The notes under the pieces were generated by a model, which searched no databases, was not told the DNA's origin, and worked only from the letters and a program-made list of their open reading frames with translations. From Candidatus Laterigemmans baculatus (GTDB taxonomy: Bacteria > Planctomycetota > Planctomycetia > Pirellulales > Pirellulaceae): a stretch of 64,000 nt of DNA. Position numbers and translations under genes: made by a program. The stretch lies in contig NZ_WRPR01000078.1 in assembly GCF_010367455.1 (NCBI RefSeq), forward strand, positions 1 through 64,000, in the 5' to 3' direction. Of this stretch, positions 8,798 through 17,708 are shown piece by piece. Within the stretch, counting starts at the first letter, position 1. The number at the start of each line of letters is the position of its first letter.

Positions 8798-9685
8798 CTA
8801 CTTGAGCAGTCGCCGCATCGCGCCGGCAACGCCGAGGGTGACTTCGGTCATGCGGGCGTAGTCGAGCGTGTCGGGGGTGTCGGTTTCGAGGTGGTAGTTG
8901 GGGTTCCGCAGGAAGCTGGTGTCGGTCAGCATCAGGGCGGGATAGCCCTGGTCCCAAAACGAACTGTTGTCGCTCAGACGGATCTCGTGGACCGTTTCCG
9001 GCAAGCAGATTGAGAACAGGGGCAGGCGTGTGGCTCGTTTGAAGCCGCGGCGGAAGGCCCAGGCCAGCTTCCATGACGGCGGGTTGCCGACGGCGGCCAG
9101 GAAGTTGCCGCGGCGCGGAAAGAAGCGGTGCAGTCTTGCGGGGATCGTCGGCGGGACTTGCTGCGAGCCGAGCTCGTCGCTGAAGTACCCCACCATCTCC
9201 AGACAGAGCATGCCGGCAATCCGTTCGCCTCGCTGTCGGCACTGGCTGGCGTGGTGCTGGCTCCCCATTTCGCCAAAGTTGAAGAAGGGGGGCTCTTCGC
9301 AAGCGAACGCGACGTAGCGTGCGGTTCGCCGGCCGTCGTGGTCGCGGAGCAGACGGCTGACTTCCAGCAGGACTGCGACGGCCGATGCGTTGTCGTCGGC
9401 TCCGGGCGTTGTGCTAACCGTGTCGTAATGGGCGCCCAGCAGAACGATCTCATCCGAGCGACTCGTGCCCCGCTTTTCCACGATCAAGTTCGTGGCCTGC
9501 TCTCCGAGGGCGACGTAGGTCTCCCGCTCGACCTCGTGCCCGATCTCTCGCCACTGATTCTCGAGATACCCGATAGTGGCCGCGATCGTCTTGGGACGCG
9601 CGAGCGTGCGGGGACCGATCAGCCCGGCGAGGGTCTCGACGTGCTGGCGGAGATTCGCTTCGATCGTGGCGCGGTCAGCGGTCAT
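8798..9685 (-). CDS. M28-family metallopeptidase (aminopeptidase)
   Basis: ATG 9685 gives 295 residues; the longer in-frame extension to 9967 is antisense-like and overlaps the upstream gene. Known role: zinc aminopeptidase releasing N-terminal residues from peptides. Seen: LLGAHYDTV (first His ligand with Asp), GADDNASA (bridging Asp), FACEEPP (catalytic Glu and Glu ligand), later a SDNSSFWDQGYPALML substrate-side segment and YHLETDTPDTLD (last His ligand). All expected ligands are present. No signal peptide, so probably cytoplasmic. The start shares one base with the stop of the ADP-ribosylglycohydrolase (TGATG). It is the last gene of a four-gene minus-strand operon. A second 3' end of such a gene remains at 6913-6960. 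Confidence 0.85.
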   Translation of the reverse strand: MTADRATIEANLRQHVETLAGLIGPRTLARPKTIAATIGYLENQWREIGHEVERETYVALGEQATNLIVEKRGTSRSDEIVLLGAHYDTVSTTPGADDNASAVAVLLEVSRLLRDHDGRRTARYVAFACEEPPFFNFGEMGSQHHASQCRQRGERIAGMLCLEMVGYFSDELGSQQVPPTIPARLHRFFPRRGNFLAAVGNPPSWKLAWAFRRGFKRATRLPLFSICLPETVHEIRLSDNSSFWDQGYPALMLTDTSFLRNPNYHLETDTPDTLDYARMTEVTLGVAGAMRRLLK

Positions 9686-10734
9686 CAGTACGGTGGGGCC
9701 AAGCGTCGGAAGCCGTGAAACAGGACGACCGCGAGAAACAGTAGGTTGCGGGGCAGCACCGCCAAAGGATTGATGCTGAGGGCTTTCGCGGGAGTCGAGG
9801 TGCTGCGGAACTCGGCTAACTGCTGTGCCAGGCGATCCATCCAGCGGACGCTTCGCGGCCACTCGTAGAGGCCGTCGATCCACTCCTTCGGAATTCCCTC
9901 GCGACCGACTCCCGATCCGACAATTCCGCCCACGATCGCTGCAGTGGTGTCCGCGTCGCCACCGCATTCGATTACCGCGGTGACTGCCCTAGCGTAGTCA
10001 GTTGGATGGGATAGCCAGGCGTGGATCGCGACCGGCACCGTGTGGTACGTGTAGCCGGTGACTCCCTTCTCCAAGCCGAGTGAGGCGGCAAACGCTCGGG
10101 TCGATTCGCAAGCGGAAACGCTCTCGCACGCCTGGCGGACCAGGGCGACCAGTTCGCTAGCTTCCTCGCCGACGCATTCGGCGAGCGACTGCAGGAAGCG
10201 GTTCGGGTCCTGCATGCCCGCCCGTGAGGCCTGGGCCGCGAGCGCCACAGCGATCGCACCCGCCTCGGCTTTCGGGTCGGTGTGCGTGAGCCTCGCAGAG
10301 GCTTTGGCGAAGCGGAGCAGTCTATCCCTGTCATCGAACACCGCTCCGAGGATCGCGGCTCGCATCGCTGGTCCGTTGCCGGCTGAGAAGACGCCCGCGG
10401 TTGTGGGCGAGGCGCCCAGCCAGAGTTTGATTCCGCTCCGGGCCGTCGCTTTCCCGACACCAGCCGGCAGGGCGAGGATCCACCAGCGGAGTCGCCATGC
10501 GAGCCGACGTGCGAAATCGTCAACGTCGTCGCCCGCCTCGATCAACGACTGAGCGACCATCAGCGTGTGCTCGGTGTCGTCGGAAATCATCCCACGGCCG
10601 AACAGGAAGCGATGCCGCGCCGGCGGCCCTAGCAGGCGTGGAGCCCGATCGCGTGAGACGCCTTCATACGGCAGTCCCAGCGCGTCACCGACCGCGGTTC
10701 CCAGGATGCAGCCAGCAATTGCCTCGACGCTCAT
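9685..10734 (-). CDS. ADP-ribosylglycohydrolase family protein
   Basis: 349 residues from ATG 10734. The family (DraG/ARH-like, all-helical, two Mg2+) removes ADP-ribose from proteins, nucleic acids or small molecules. Seen: GTAVGDALGLPYEG near the N-terminus, SDDTEHT (metal ligands), a middle TDPKAEAGA and the late GGDADTTAAIVGGIVG metal motif. The last 40 residues (NPLAVLPRNLLFLAVVLFHG) form an unusual hydrophobic stretch that could be a membrane anchor. Spaced 40 bases from the epimerase upstream and overlapping the M28 gene downstream by one base. The real substrate cannot be told from sequence. Confidence 0.88.
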   Translation of the reverse strand: MSVEAIAGCILGTAVGDALGLPYEGVSRDRAPRLLGPPARHRFLFGRGMISDDTEHTLMVAQSLIEAGDDVDDFARRLAWRLRWWILALPAGVGKATARSGIKLWLGASPTTAGVFSAGNGPAMRAAILGAVFDDRDRLLRFAKASARLTHTDPKAEAGAIAVALAAQASRAGMQDPNRFLQSLAECVGEEASELVALVRQACESVSACESTRAFAASLGLEKGVTGYTYHTVPVAIHAWLSHPTDYARAVTAVIECGGDADTTAAIVGGIVGSGVGREGIPKEWIDGLYEWPRSVRWMDRLAQQLAEFRSTSTPAKALSINPLAVLPRNLLFLAVVLFHGFRRLAPPY

Positions 10735-10774
10735 GCGGTCTCCGTTGTCTCATCAATTGAACCTGCAGAGCAAC

Positions 10775-11764
10775 CTAATTCTCCGGCTGCGGCGTATTCA
10801 TCGGCTTGGCGTACAGGTCGCGCAGAGCAGGCTCCAGCTCCGGATAATGGAACTCGAACTTCGCGTCTACCAGTCGTTCCGACACCACGTACCGGCCGTA
10901 GAGGGCCAGTTCGGGATCCGTCCGCAAGAATAACGGAGCGCCGATCCGCACCATCCACTCGAAGGCTGGGAAGCCGATGGGCATGCCGAGGACTCGGCGA
11001 AGCGTGCGCATGAACTCGATCTGCGAAACAGGGTTGGGTGAAGACGCGATGTATGGGCCCGACATCGTTTCATCCGCGATTGCCTGAGCGACTAGACGAT
11101 TCAGGTCGGTCTCATGAATCCAGCTCATCCCCTGTGTTCCGCTGCCGACGCGACCGCCCAATCCCAGCCTCGCCAGCAGTCCGAGCGTCGAAAGGGCACC
11201 GCCGCCTGCACCCCGGTCGCGTCCCACCACGAAACTGGTCCGCAAAATGACGCCGCGCTGCTCCGGCAGTTTGCTGTCGGCGAATTCCTGCTCCCAAGAG
11301 CGAGCGATTTCGGGTGCGAACCCGAAGCCTTCGACAGAGCTTTCCGTGCAAACGAGGCTCGGCGGATCGCCGTAGATATGAGCCGTGCTCATTTGCACCC
11401 AGACGGGCGGTGGCGATGCCACGGAACGCATCGCCGCACCGAGGACCCGCGTCGCTTCGATCCGCGATCTCAGGATCTCATCCTGGTGATCCGGGGTCTT
11501 GATGCAGTTGACGGTCCGCCCGACGAGATTGATCACAGCATCGGCACCGTCGATCACTTCCACCCAAGAGCCGACCGAGCGGGCGTCCCAAGACTGATGC
11601 TCACAAAGCCCGGGTTGCGTGGGCTTGGAGCGGGAGAGAATCGCGACCGAAGCACCACAAGCGGTCAGGTGATCCGTCAAGGATGTGCCAATAAAGCCGC
11701 TCCCGCCAGCAACGACGACCTTCTTCCCGTCCAGCTTCGTCACCGGTTCTCTCTCGTTCGTCAT
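10775..11764 (-). CDS. NAD(P)-dependent epimerase, TIGR01777/SDR39U1-like
   Basis: ATG 11764 ([20 protein letters not shown]), 329 residues. Rossmann motif [10 protein letters not shown] at the N-terminus, [28 protein letters not shown] and a conserved tail ([20 protein letters not shown], then [13 protein letters not shown]) typical of the DUF1731 end of this atypical SDR group. The family is often linked to cell-division or envelope functions but the substrate is unknown. Its start codon overlaps the stop of the upstream gene by four bases (ATGA), so it is coupled to it. Soluble protein. Confidence 0.85.
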   Translation of the reverse strand: MTNEREPVTKLDGKKVVVAGGSGFIGTSLTDHLTACGASVAILSRSKPTQPGLCEHQSWDARSVGSWVEVIDGADAVINLVGRTVNCIKTPDHQDEILRSRIEATRVLGAAMRSVASPPPVWVQMSTAHIYGDPPSLVCTESSVEGFGFAPEIARSWEQEFADSKLPEQRGVILRTSFVVGRDRGAGGGALSTLGLLARLGLGGRVGSGTQGMSWIHETDLNRLVAQAIADETMSGPYIASSPNPVSQIEFMRTLRRVLGMPIGFPAFEWMVRIGAPLFLRTDPELALYGRYVVSERLVDAKFEFHYPELEPALRDLYAKPMNTPQPEN

Positions 11765-12177
11765 TGAGGCGTGCAGCTCTTCAATATCTCCTGGGTCAGG
11801 TCCTGGTGGGCCATTCCCTCGTACTCGAGCGGATCGCCGTAGCGGTCGCAATAGTCGCTGAGCACCTTCTCGAGGAGTTCCAGCCCTGCTCGCCGGTCGG
11901 CAGGATCCTCACCGGCGAATGCGAGCGTGATTGCAGCTGCCAACGCGAAATCAGAGCAATGGGGATAATCACCAACGACTGCACGCTCAAATCTGTCACG
12001 CTGCCGCTGGTTTTTGAACGGTGTCACCAGGTACGGAGTGCTCTTGATCTCGAGCAGGTATCCGTAGCGAGCCTCTTCGGGGCTGTCAGTCGGCCGCATC
12101 CGTGCGACGGCTCGCTTGTACTTGGTCTTCGAGGGGGTCGAGGCTTGCTCGTCTGTCCGTTGATGGAGAACGGTCAT
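11761..12177 (-). CDS. Unknown protein, first gene of the epimerase operon
   Basis: 138 residues from ATG 12177. A basic N-terminus precedes a helical body ([39 protein letters not shown]). No family recognised, no signal peptide. Overlaps the epimerase start by four bases, so it heads a minus-strand operon running to 8798. Confidence 0.55.
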   Translation of the reverse strand: MTVLHQRTDEQASTPSKTKYKRAVARMRPTDSPEEARYGYLLEIKSTPYLVTPFKNQRQRDRFERAVVGDYPHCSDFALAAAITLAFAGEDPADRRAGLELLEKVLSDYCDRYGDPLEYEGMAHQDLTQEILKSCTPQ

Positions 12178-12606
12178 GGGGTACTGGTAAACGTTGAGGA
12201 TAGTTGTTCAGAGTGTTCCGCCAGGGAGGCTCTAGTGGTGATACCTGTGGCAGGTCATCGATCCCGACGCCGCGTTTGCCGAGCCGGCAGCTTAAACCTG
12301 AAGTCCGGTGCGGAGAACGTCAGAAGAAAGGCTGGTGGCGGTGGGGCCCGGACGAGGGGCAGGCGAACCTGTGCCGGGAGGAAAGCCATGGGAAAACAGC
12401 GAAGATGCGTCTCGCTGTTGGAGCGGGGTTCCGCCGGGTACTCGCGGCGGCACGGCAGGCGGTCGCGGCGGCGGACGCATTAAGAGCTGGCATAGAATCT
12501 AAGTAGTGAGAGCGCCAGTAACCACCGGGCTGGCGGCAGCCGACTTGCCACCCAGGCCAAGGATAACCGGCAACGGCAAAGGAAGGGAGGACTCATCTCA
12601 CGTCGA
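12178..12606. other. Gap at the left side of the mobile element
   Basis: No supported gene. Short GC-rich open frames only. The left end of the integrated element probably lies here or further left, but I found no copy of the tRNA-Arg 3' end to mark it. Confidence 0.4.
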
Positions 12607-13686
12607 TCAACTTGATGCGGCCTCGTGGGCCGCGTCGATGAGCAGCTGCCGGGGGCCAGCATCGAGCGATGCTATCAGATCTCGGGCGGCTGCAGCGGCA
12701 GACTGGACAGCATCTCCGCTGAGCAACTGGTTGACCAGTTCCACAGCGCGCTCTCGGTCTTTACGCGGCGAGCGGCGTGCCGTGGGCTTTCCGCCCCCAG
12801 TGGATCGGCCGTCGGTCGCCTTTTTGCCGCCGCGATCCTGCCTGCTCTTCTTGGTAGAGCATCCGTCGGTCGATAGCTCATCGCATGACGATGTCCCGGG
12901 GCCGCACGCAGCCTGCCGTCTCTTCTCCGCGGCTTTGAGTCTTTGATGAAGCGCATGGAGGGTGACGTCTCCCGCTTTCAGAGCTTCGAAATCGTGGGGC
13001 GGTGCCGTCCGCTGTACCCAGGACAGCTGATTGAAGACGCCTTTCGAAATACCCATCTTGTCGCAAAAGGCGTCGACAGGAGATTTTGCCCCCTCGGTGT
13101 GCCCCCGCTTTCCGCGCAGCCGGTTCCCCTCCTCGACGGCTTTCTGATATTCCGGCAAGACGGTCCTCGCGATTTTCCACACCGGGCAGTTCCGACGGCC
13201 TCGCTGGATCTTCACGGCGTAGTGGAGTGGATTCTCCTCCGCAGGCAACAGTTCAACCCACTGGCCTCGCCTCGCCGTGATCTGTGCAACGAGTTCGTCC
13301 CCGTAGCCGGCTTCCACGAGTACTCTCGCGCGGTGTCGGCCGTCGACAATCAGCCCTTTCGAGGTGATGACGATGGGGGTGGTCAGATGGACTGAGCGGC
13401 CCTCGGGAGCAATCGAGCGTTTCAGGACCTGATATTCCTCCCGTTCCAGCTTGGGCATGCTGATCGCGGCTGGGTGCAGCCGGATCGACTCGTGCGTCAG
13501 CCATTTCTTGTCGCGGGCGGACAGGTACTTCAGCCGATAAAACACGAGTTTGGGCTTCGTTTCAGCCTTGGGCGCGGACGTGCTCGACGATCTCTGACTG
13601 GCTCGTTTCTTTCGTTTCAAAGTCGGCATCGGTTTCGGTTCCTCTGAGGTGAGTGTCGGGAGGAGCGGAGCAGCCTGGAGGTTCAT
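12607..13686 (-). CDS. ParB/sulfiredoxin-like nuclease-fold DNA-binding protein of the mobile element
   Basis: 359 residues from ATG 13686 (MNLQAAPLLPTLTSEE); MPTLKRKKRAS is an alternative start 17 codons later. A basic Ser/Lys-rich N-terminal tail is followed by a ParB-like box: HLTTPIVITSKGLIVDGRHR and ARVLVEAGYGDELVAQI. ParB-type domains bind centromere-like sites and CTP; here partition or transcription control of the element is the likely job. A helix-turn-helix-like middle (DAFCDKMGISKGVFNQLSWV, KAGDVTLHALHQRLKAAEKR) and a basic linker precede a C-terminal helix that could dimerise. No ParA is adjacent. A perfect 17-nt palindrome and a possible promoter lie 40-100 bases upstream, suggesting autoregulation. 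Confidence 0.72.
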   Translation of the reverse strand: MNLQAAPLLPTLTSEEPKPMPTLKRKKRASQRSSSTSAPKAETKPKLVFYRLKYLSARDKKWLTHESIRLHPAAISMPKLEREEYQVLKRSIAPEGRSVHLTTPIVITSKGLIVDGRHRARVLVEAGYGDELVAQITARRGQWVELLPAEENPLHYAVKIQRGRRNCPVWKIARTVLPEYQKAVEEGNRLRGKRGHTEGAKSPVDAFCDKMGISKGVFNQLSWVQRTAPPHDFEALKAGDVTLHALHQRLKAAEKRRQAACGPGTSSCDELSTDGCSTKKSRQDRGGKKATDGRSTGGGKPTARRSPRKDRERAVELVNQLLSGDAVQSAAAAARDLIASLDAGPRQLLIDAAHEAASS

Positions 13687-13725
13687 GTTGCTATCCAAGC
13701 AGGGCTCGTCTGCCACGGCTTGAGA

Positions 13726-13742
13726 GCGCTTACGGTAAGCGC
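13726..13742. promoter_or_regulatory. 17-nt perfect palindrome upstream of the parB-like gene
   Basis: GCGCTTAC-G-GTAAGCGC, a perfect inverted repeat around one base, about 40 bases before the start of the ParB-like gene and downstream of the putative -10. Near copies occur at 16682-16698 and 17692-17708. Position and symmetry fit an operator or a parS-like site; protein binding is inferred. Confidence 0.6.
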
Positions 13743-13755
13743 ATTGATTCCAGGT

Positions 13756-13785
13756 ATTGTAATAAAGATGGAGGAACGTGAGCAA
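13756..13785 (-). promoter_or_regulatory. Possible sigma70-type promoter for the parB-like gene
   Basis: On the minus strand TTGCTC (13785-13780) and TACAAT (13761-13756) are separated by 18 bases. The palindrome at 13726-13742 would lie in the early transcribed region, a good place for repression. Planctomycete promoter consensus is not well fixed, so this is tentative. Confidence 0.3.
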
Positions 13786-13860
13786 ACCGGCTCGGCAACA
13801 CCATATTCCTCAAGGCGGCGTGGCCGGGTGAGAATCTCATGCTCGGTCGCGGTGGTGCCC

Positions 13861-14622
13861 CTAGTTCTGCCGGGTTTTCCCTTGCTCCCCGGTTTGTTGG
13901 AGTTCCGCGACCTTCAGTACCGCGGCCGCCAATACTTCCCGCTGGTCCTCTGACAGCAATTTGGGGTTTCTTCCCCAGTCACGTTTGTATGCCTTCGCCA
14001 CGTCGTTCAGCGTTGGCTTGTTTTCTGGGGACTTCCTCTTCGATGAGCCGGCAGAGCCCTCGAGTTCCGCAAGGAGAGACGCGAGCGTCGAGAAGCAGAC
14101 CTGTAAGTCCCTTTCCTTCTCGGCCTTGCGTTTCTTGCGAGGATGAAGCTTTCGTTCGAGCTCCCGAACCGTCCATCCCTCCGCAACGGCATGGTCTGCG
14201 AGCTCCCGGATATGGGCTTGCCGTTTCTGGCTCCTTTCGTCCCCCGTCCTGGTTCTTGACCAGGCTATGCCGAGTAGTCGCAACATCGAGAGAGAGAGGC
14301 CAGCGGCGGCCCATCTGTCGAAGTCATCGTCATCGATGTTCGTGAGATACTTGAACGAACGGAGTGCGCGGGCGTCGATGCCACAGAGGTCGCGTACCAG
14401 CTTTACGGGCTTTCGGTCCGCTTGCAGTTCCTGGAAGAACCTGAGAACTCCGAGCCATTTTGTCGGGGCCATCGACCGTTCTGCATACCCAGCCTGCAAC
14501 TCCTTGAATTTAGAGCTCGTAACGCCCACTTGCTTCAGCGATTTCTTCTCATCCTTGCTGAGGTCATCGAAAGAGCGAGCACTTGCGAGCTTGGCGGTCT
14601 CTCGTAATGAGGGTCTGGCCAT
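13861..14622 (-). CDS. Unknown DNA-binding-type protein of the mobile element
   Basis: 253 residues from ATG 14622 (MARPSLRETAKLASARSFDD). Highly charged and helical, with a segment similar in style to ParB-associated HTH domains (YLTNIDDDDFDRWAAAGLSL, HIRELADHAVAEGWTVRELE) and a Lys/Arg-rich linker (RKKRKAEKERD). It lies about 175 bases upstream of the parB-like gene on the same strand, so the two may act together. Family not recognised; the DNA-binding role is inference from composition and context. Confidence 0.6.
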   Translation of the reverse strand: MARPSLRETAKLASARSFDDLSKDEKKSLKQVGVTSSKFKELQAGYAERSMAPTKWLGVLRFFQELQADRKPVKLVRDLCGIDARALRSFKYLTNIDDDDFDRWAAAGLSLSMLRLLGIAWSRTRTGDERSQKRQAHIRELADHAVAEGWTVRELERKLHPRKKRKAEKERDLQVCFSTLASLLAELEGSAGSSKRKSPENKPTLNDVAKAYKRDWGRNPKLLSEDQREVLAAAVLKVAELQQTGEQGKTRQN

Positions 14623-15679
14623 GATCTTTAGCGGCGAGAGAGGGAGGAGGATCGATCGGCAGTTGCCCCGCGGGCGTCTCGATGACGGTGACCGAAGCAG
14701 CCGTACGCTTGCGGATGTTTGGGGAGCACGGCAAGTCTACTGCGTCACTGGAGTGAGGGCCTCTCGGGTTTATCGTACGGACAATCCCGCAGCGAACGGG
14801 CGTCGGCATGGCTGGCGCGACCGGCACCAGCGTCACCGATTGGTGGTCGCGAGCTGGTTACGGCCGCGGCTTGCTGCTTGGATTGGGCGGGAATTGCCGG
14901 GCCCGGTCACGTGGCGCTCGGGCTGGCATCAGAAGGACCTCCGTTCGGCCTTGCCCGTGGTGGCGCCGAGGCTGACTATCACGTTGCCTAGATAATCTGC
15001 CGCGTGACTGATACGGTCCGTCCAGCAACGGGGGCGGCAGCGGCCGTCGTTTCCCTGCGAGTAGGGGGAGGCTGCTGGTCGACTACGCATCTCCTCGGGT
15101 GCCCAAACAAGGCAGTGGTCGTTGTCAGATGGGGATTCTGTCGAACACTCCGGATCGGATGCTCGCTGGCGATCGCGACAGCGAAGAGCCTTGCAGGCGG
15201 CTTGAAGTCCCAAGAATTTGACGGCTGCCCTGATGTTTGGGATCCCGGCGCCCGCACCGAGAGTGCCACGGTGGGTTACGAACGGGTTTCAGTCCATCCT
15301 GCGCGGGGGCGACTGAAGCGTGATTTGCAGCGGCCGACTGAGTGCCTCGACATCGCCACGCCTCACGCAATATTTGGACACCTTTTCCTCGGCACGTATG
15401 TGCTGACAGCAGTAATTTGGCGCGAGCGCCGGATCCGCTGGCTTGCGATGCAGCCCAGAAATGGGCGACGCTGCAAGTTTGGAAGGCGTGATGTAGAGAC
15501 GCCGGAGTCCTTTCAGTGTTAACGGTTCCGGTGGTGGTGCCGAAATGTGTACGCCCTTGTTGAGGGACGGCGGCGGGGGGCAGCACGCGCACCCAGTGCC
15601 GCGCTGTATCCGCTGCGGAAGGCGTCAGCGAGACTTCCTAAGCGGGTGGGAGTTCGCCGCGGATCGATCAGCACCTAGA
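14623..15679. other. 1-kb gap inside the mobile element
   Basis: Several open frames of 90-240 codons overlap on both strands, but all have the Arg/Ser/Pro-rich, low-Lys composition of non-coding GC-rich DNA and none resembles a known family. I see no tRNA, tandem iteron array or clear hairpin. Confidence 0.4.
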
Positions 15680-16126
15680 TCAGCCGACAGGTGAGAGGGA
15701 TTTGTCGGCAGTCCTGCTCGTGGCCTTCAAACTTAGCTTTGCATCGTAGCGGTGCAGCCACATCAGTTCATCGTGGAGGGGTTGGAGCTCCGCGATCCGG
15801 AGGCGAACCGCCACACGGTGCAGCGTGCCGTCCTGGGACCACCGGTGGTAGTAGTTATTGAGGGAGCTACGTGTGCCGTACCGCTTGGGTACGTTGCGCC
15901 AGGAGCAGTTCCTCGAATGGTGGTACAGGATTCCGTTGAGTAGCGCGCGCAGATCAATTTCCTGGGGCCGACCTCGAGTCGGCTGCGGTGGGCGGCAGAG
16001 CAGGCCGGATACGGCGTACCACTGGTCATCGGTTAGATCGCTCTCGAGGACTGGCAACTCGTCAGGGATGACCGATTGACGCCACTCGTGGGGAGATGGG
16101 ACGTTGTCGGGTTGCGGATTAGCCAT
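15680..16126 (-). pseudogene. IS5-family transposase, N-terminal part (insertion sequence remnant)
   Basis: 148 residues from ATG 16126. The middle matches the N-terminal domain of IS5-type transposases (DUF4096): LTDDQWYAVSGLLC, GRPQEIDLRALLNGILYHHS, then NCSWRNVPKRYG and YYHRWSQDG. In the family this is followed by a DDE nuclease domain in the same or a second frame; here only an unrelated-looking tail (KSLSPVG) follows before the stop and no DDE part was seen downstream. No terminal inverted repeats recognised. Best read as an IS fragment. Confidence 0.7.
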
Positions 16127-17691
16127 GGCCTGCGGTTCCTGATGCGAGATATGTGTTGGGATACGGTACTACCGCGGCTCAGGCTAACAGACGAACCCGC
16201 AAACACTGCTGACTGGCTGGTCCTCAGATGCGCACACAGTCGACCCGTCGGAGCTCGACCGGTTGCAGACAGAAGCCCGAGGGTGGTTTCTGGAAGCCAG
16301 TGAGACTCGCGTGACTGGGTGAATCGACGCCCGCGGCAGTGATGACCACCGAGGCCGCCCGAGGCATAGGCTGGAGCAGCCATGGGCGTGCCTCCAGCGT
16401 GTTCGGCCCCTTCGTTGGCTCCCTGATGTCCTCCCGGAGGTCTGGAGCGGATATACAGCGGCCCCAGATGTCTTCGCGCAGCGCAGACTGCAGAATTCGA
16501 AGTGCGTTGGCGGCGACTTTGCCCGCGGACCGCGGATACAGCTCGAGGGGAACGGGCACTGGCTGCCGCGGAGCTGAGTTTGAGAGTCGTGGGATCGTTG
16601 CCGAGCTCTCTAGTGGCTGAGGCCAATTCGTAAGCAGCGGGAAATGGTGGCACCCATTCCGTTTCGGCACGGCAAACAAAGGCGCTAATAGTAAGCGCGT
16701 CTGAGACTGGTCGGAGCGTACTACGAGGAGTTTGGCTTCGGCCGTGTTTCGGGCGTGCAGCGGCTGGATCCCTGGATGCGCGGGCTTTGACGAATTGGGC
16801 ACCAGTCGAACCTTCTGGGGCGGCTTGCGAGCTCGAGCGGGGCCAGGAGCGGCCTCCTCGAGTCATCGAGGGGCCTTCGTGCCCGATATAAATTTGCGTG
16901 TCGCAGCAAGCTCCCGAATCAAAGGAAGCACCCAGCGTGGAGTCGGTCTCGCGTGACAGCGATGGTTGTGGATATTCGCCGAAAGAGACACGTCCCATTG
17001 CTCGGCGCGACTGTTCCCGATCGGCATGCGATTGCCCTCGCCACGAGCTCCTCAGAGGCCGGCTGGGCCATTTGGATCTCTTCGGGCGACCCCGGAGCCT
17101 CGGAAGCCGTATGGCGTGCGTCTGTGAGGCTGCAGGGGCCACGGTCGAGGTTGCTTTCGAGGTGGGTTCCGATGGTTCGGCGGGCTTCGTTAATTTCAGC
17201 GTAGTGTTTCGTGATTGCATGCCCAGGGCACGTTACCGAGCAGGCCTTCGTGGAAGGCTTTGTTGTGCAGTCGCTCCCAGAGTCCCCGGAGCTTTTGGGG
17301 TTGTCCGTGAATAGAGGACGCTTTGGTGGTGGAATTGGGCATATCTGTGTCGGGTCCTTGTGGAAATAGGGCGAGATTCTCTCGGGCGCTTACTCTTGGC
17401 GCCTCGAAATCAGGTAGCCCCCAGCTCTGCTTCTGTTCGGGAGCGGGGAAGACAAAACCAATCGATCCCCGCAACCGTTTCTGCTGCGTCTCACGCAGGG
17501 AATCGCAAATCGGCTTTGGCATATTCGACGAAACCGGTTCCGCGTTTGGGCTTATTCACTGTCATTGAATGGTCTCCGCGTAGGTGATGGATGACAGAGC
17601 TCTCGAGCAGAATCGACCTACTCGCAATTACCCGGTCTTGGATGTCTATAAGGGTAGTAGTACGCGTTCATCTGAAATTCGGCCTTCTGAC
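16127..17691. other. 1.5-kb stretch of the mobile element without a confident gene
   Basis: The long minus-strand frame 16033-17220 and the plus-strand frames have non-coding composition. A minus-strand frame at 17196-17522 (108 codons, MPKPICDSLRETQQKRLRG) is the least unlikely to be real and may be a frameshifted gene. A 17-nt imperfect palindrome lies at 16682-16698. Confidence 0.4.
16682..16698. promoter_or_regulatory. Second copy of the element's 17-nt palindrome
   Basis: GCGCTAATAGTAAGCGC. Compared with the perfect copy at 13726 one arm carries two changes. It matches the reverse complement of the 17692 copy over 19 of 20 bases (extending to GCGTC). Confidence 0.5.
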
Positions 17692-17708
17692 GCGCTTACC
17701 ATTAGCGC
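17692..17708. promoter_or_regulatory. Third copy of the element's 17-nt palindrome
   Basis: GCGCTTACCATTAGCGC, overlapping the stop codon of the putative replication gene (17702-18727). Inverted relative to the copy at 16682. Confidence 0.5.

Noticed and set aside
16033-17220. 395-codon minus-strand frame as a gene
   Set aside because: Composition is Arg/Ser/Pro-rich throughout and it overlaps the start of the transposase fragment; no domain recognised.
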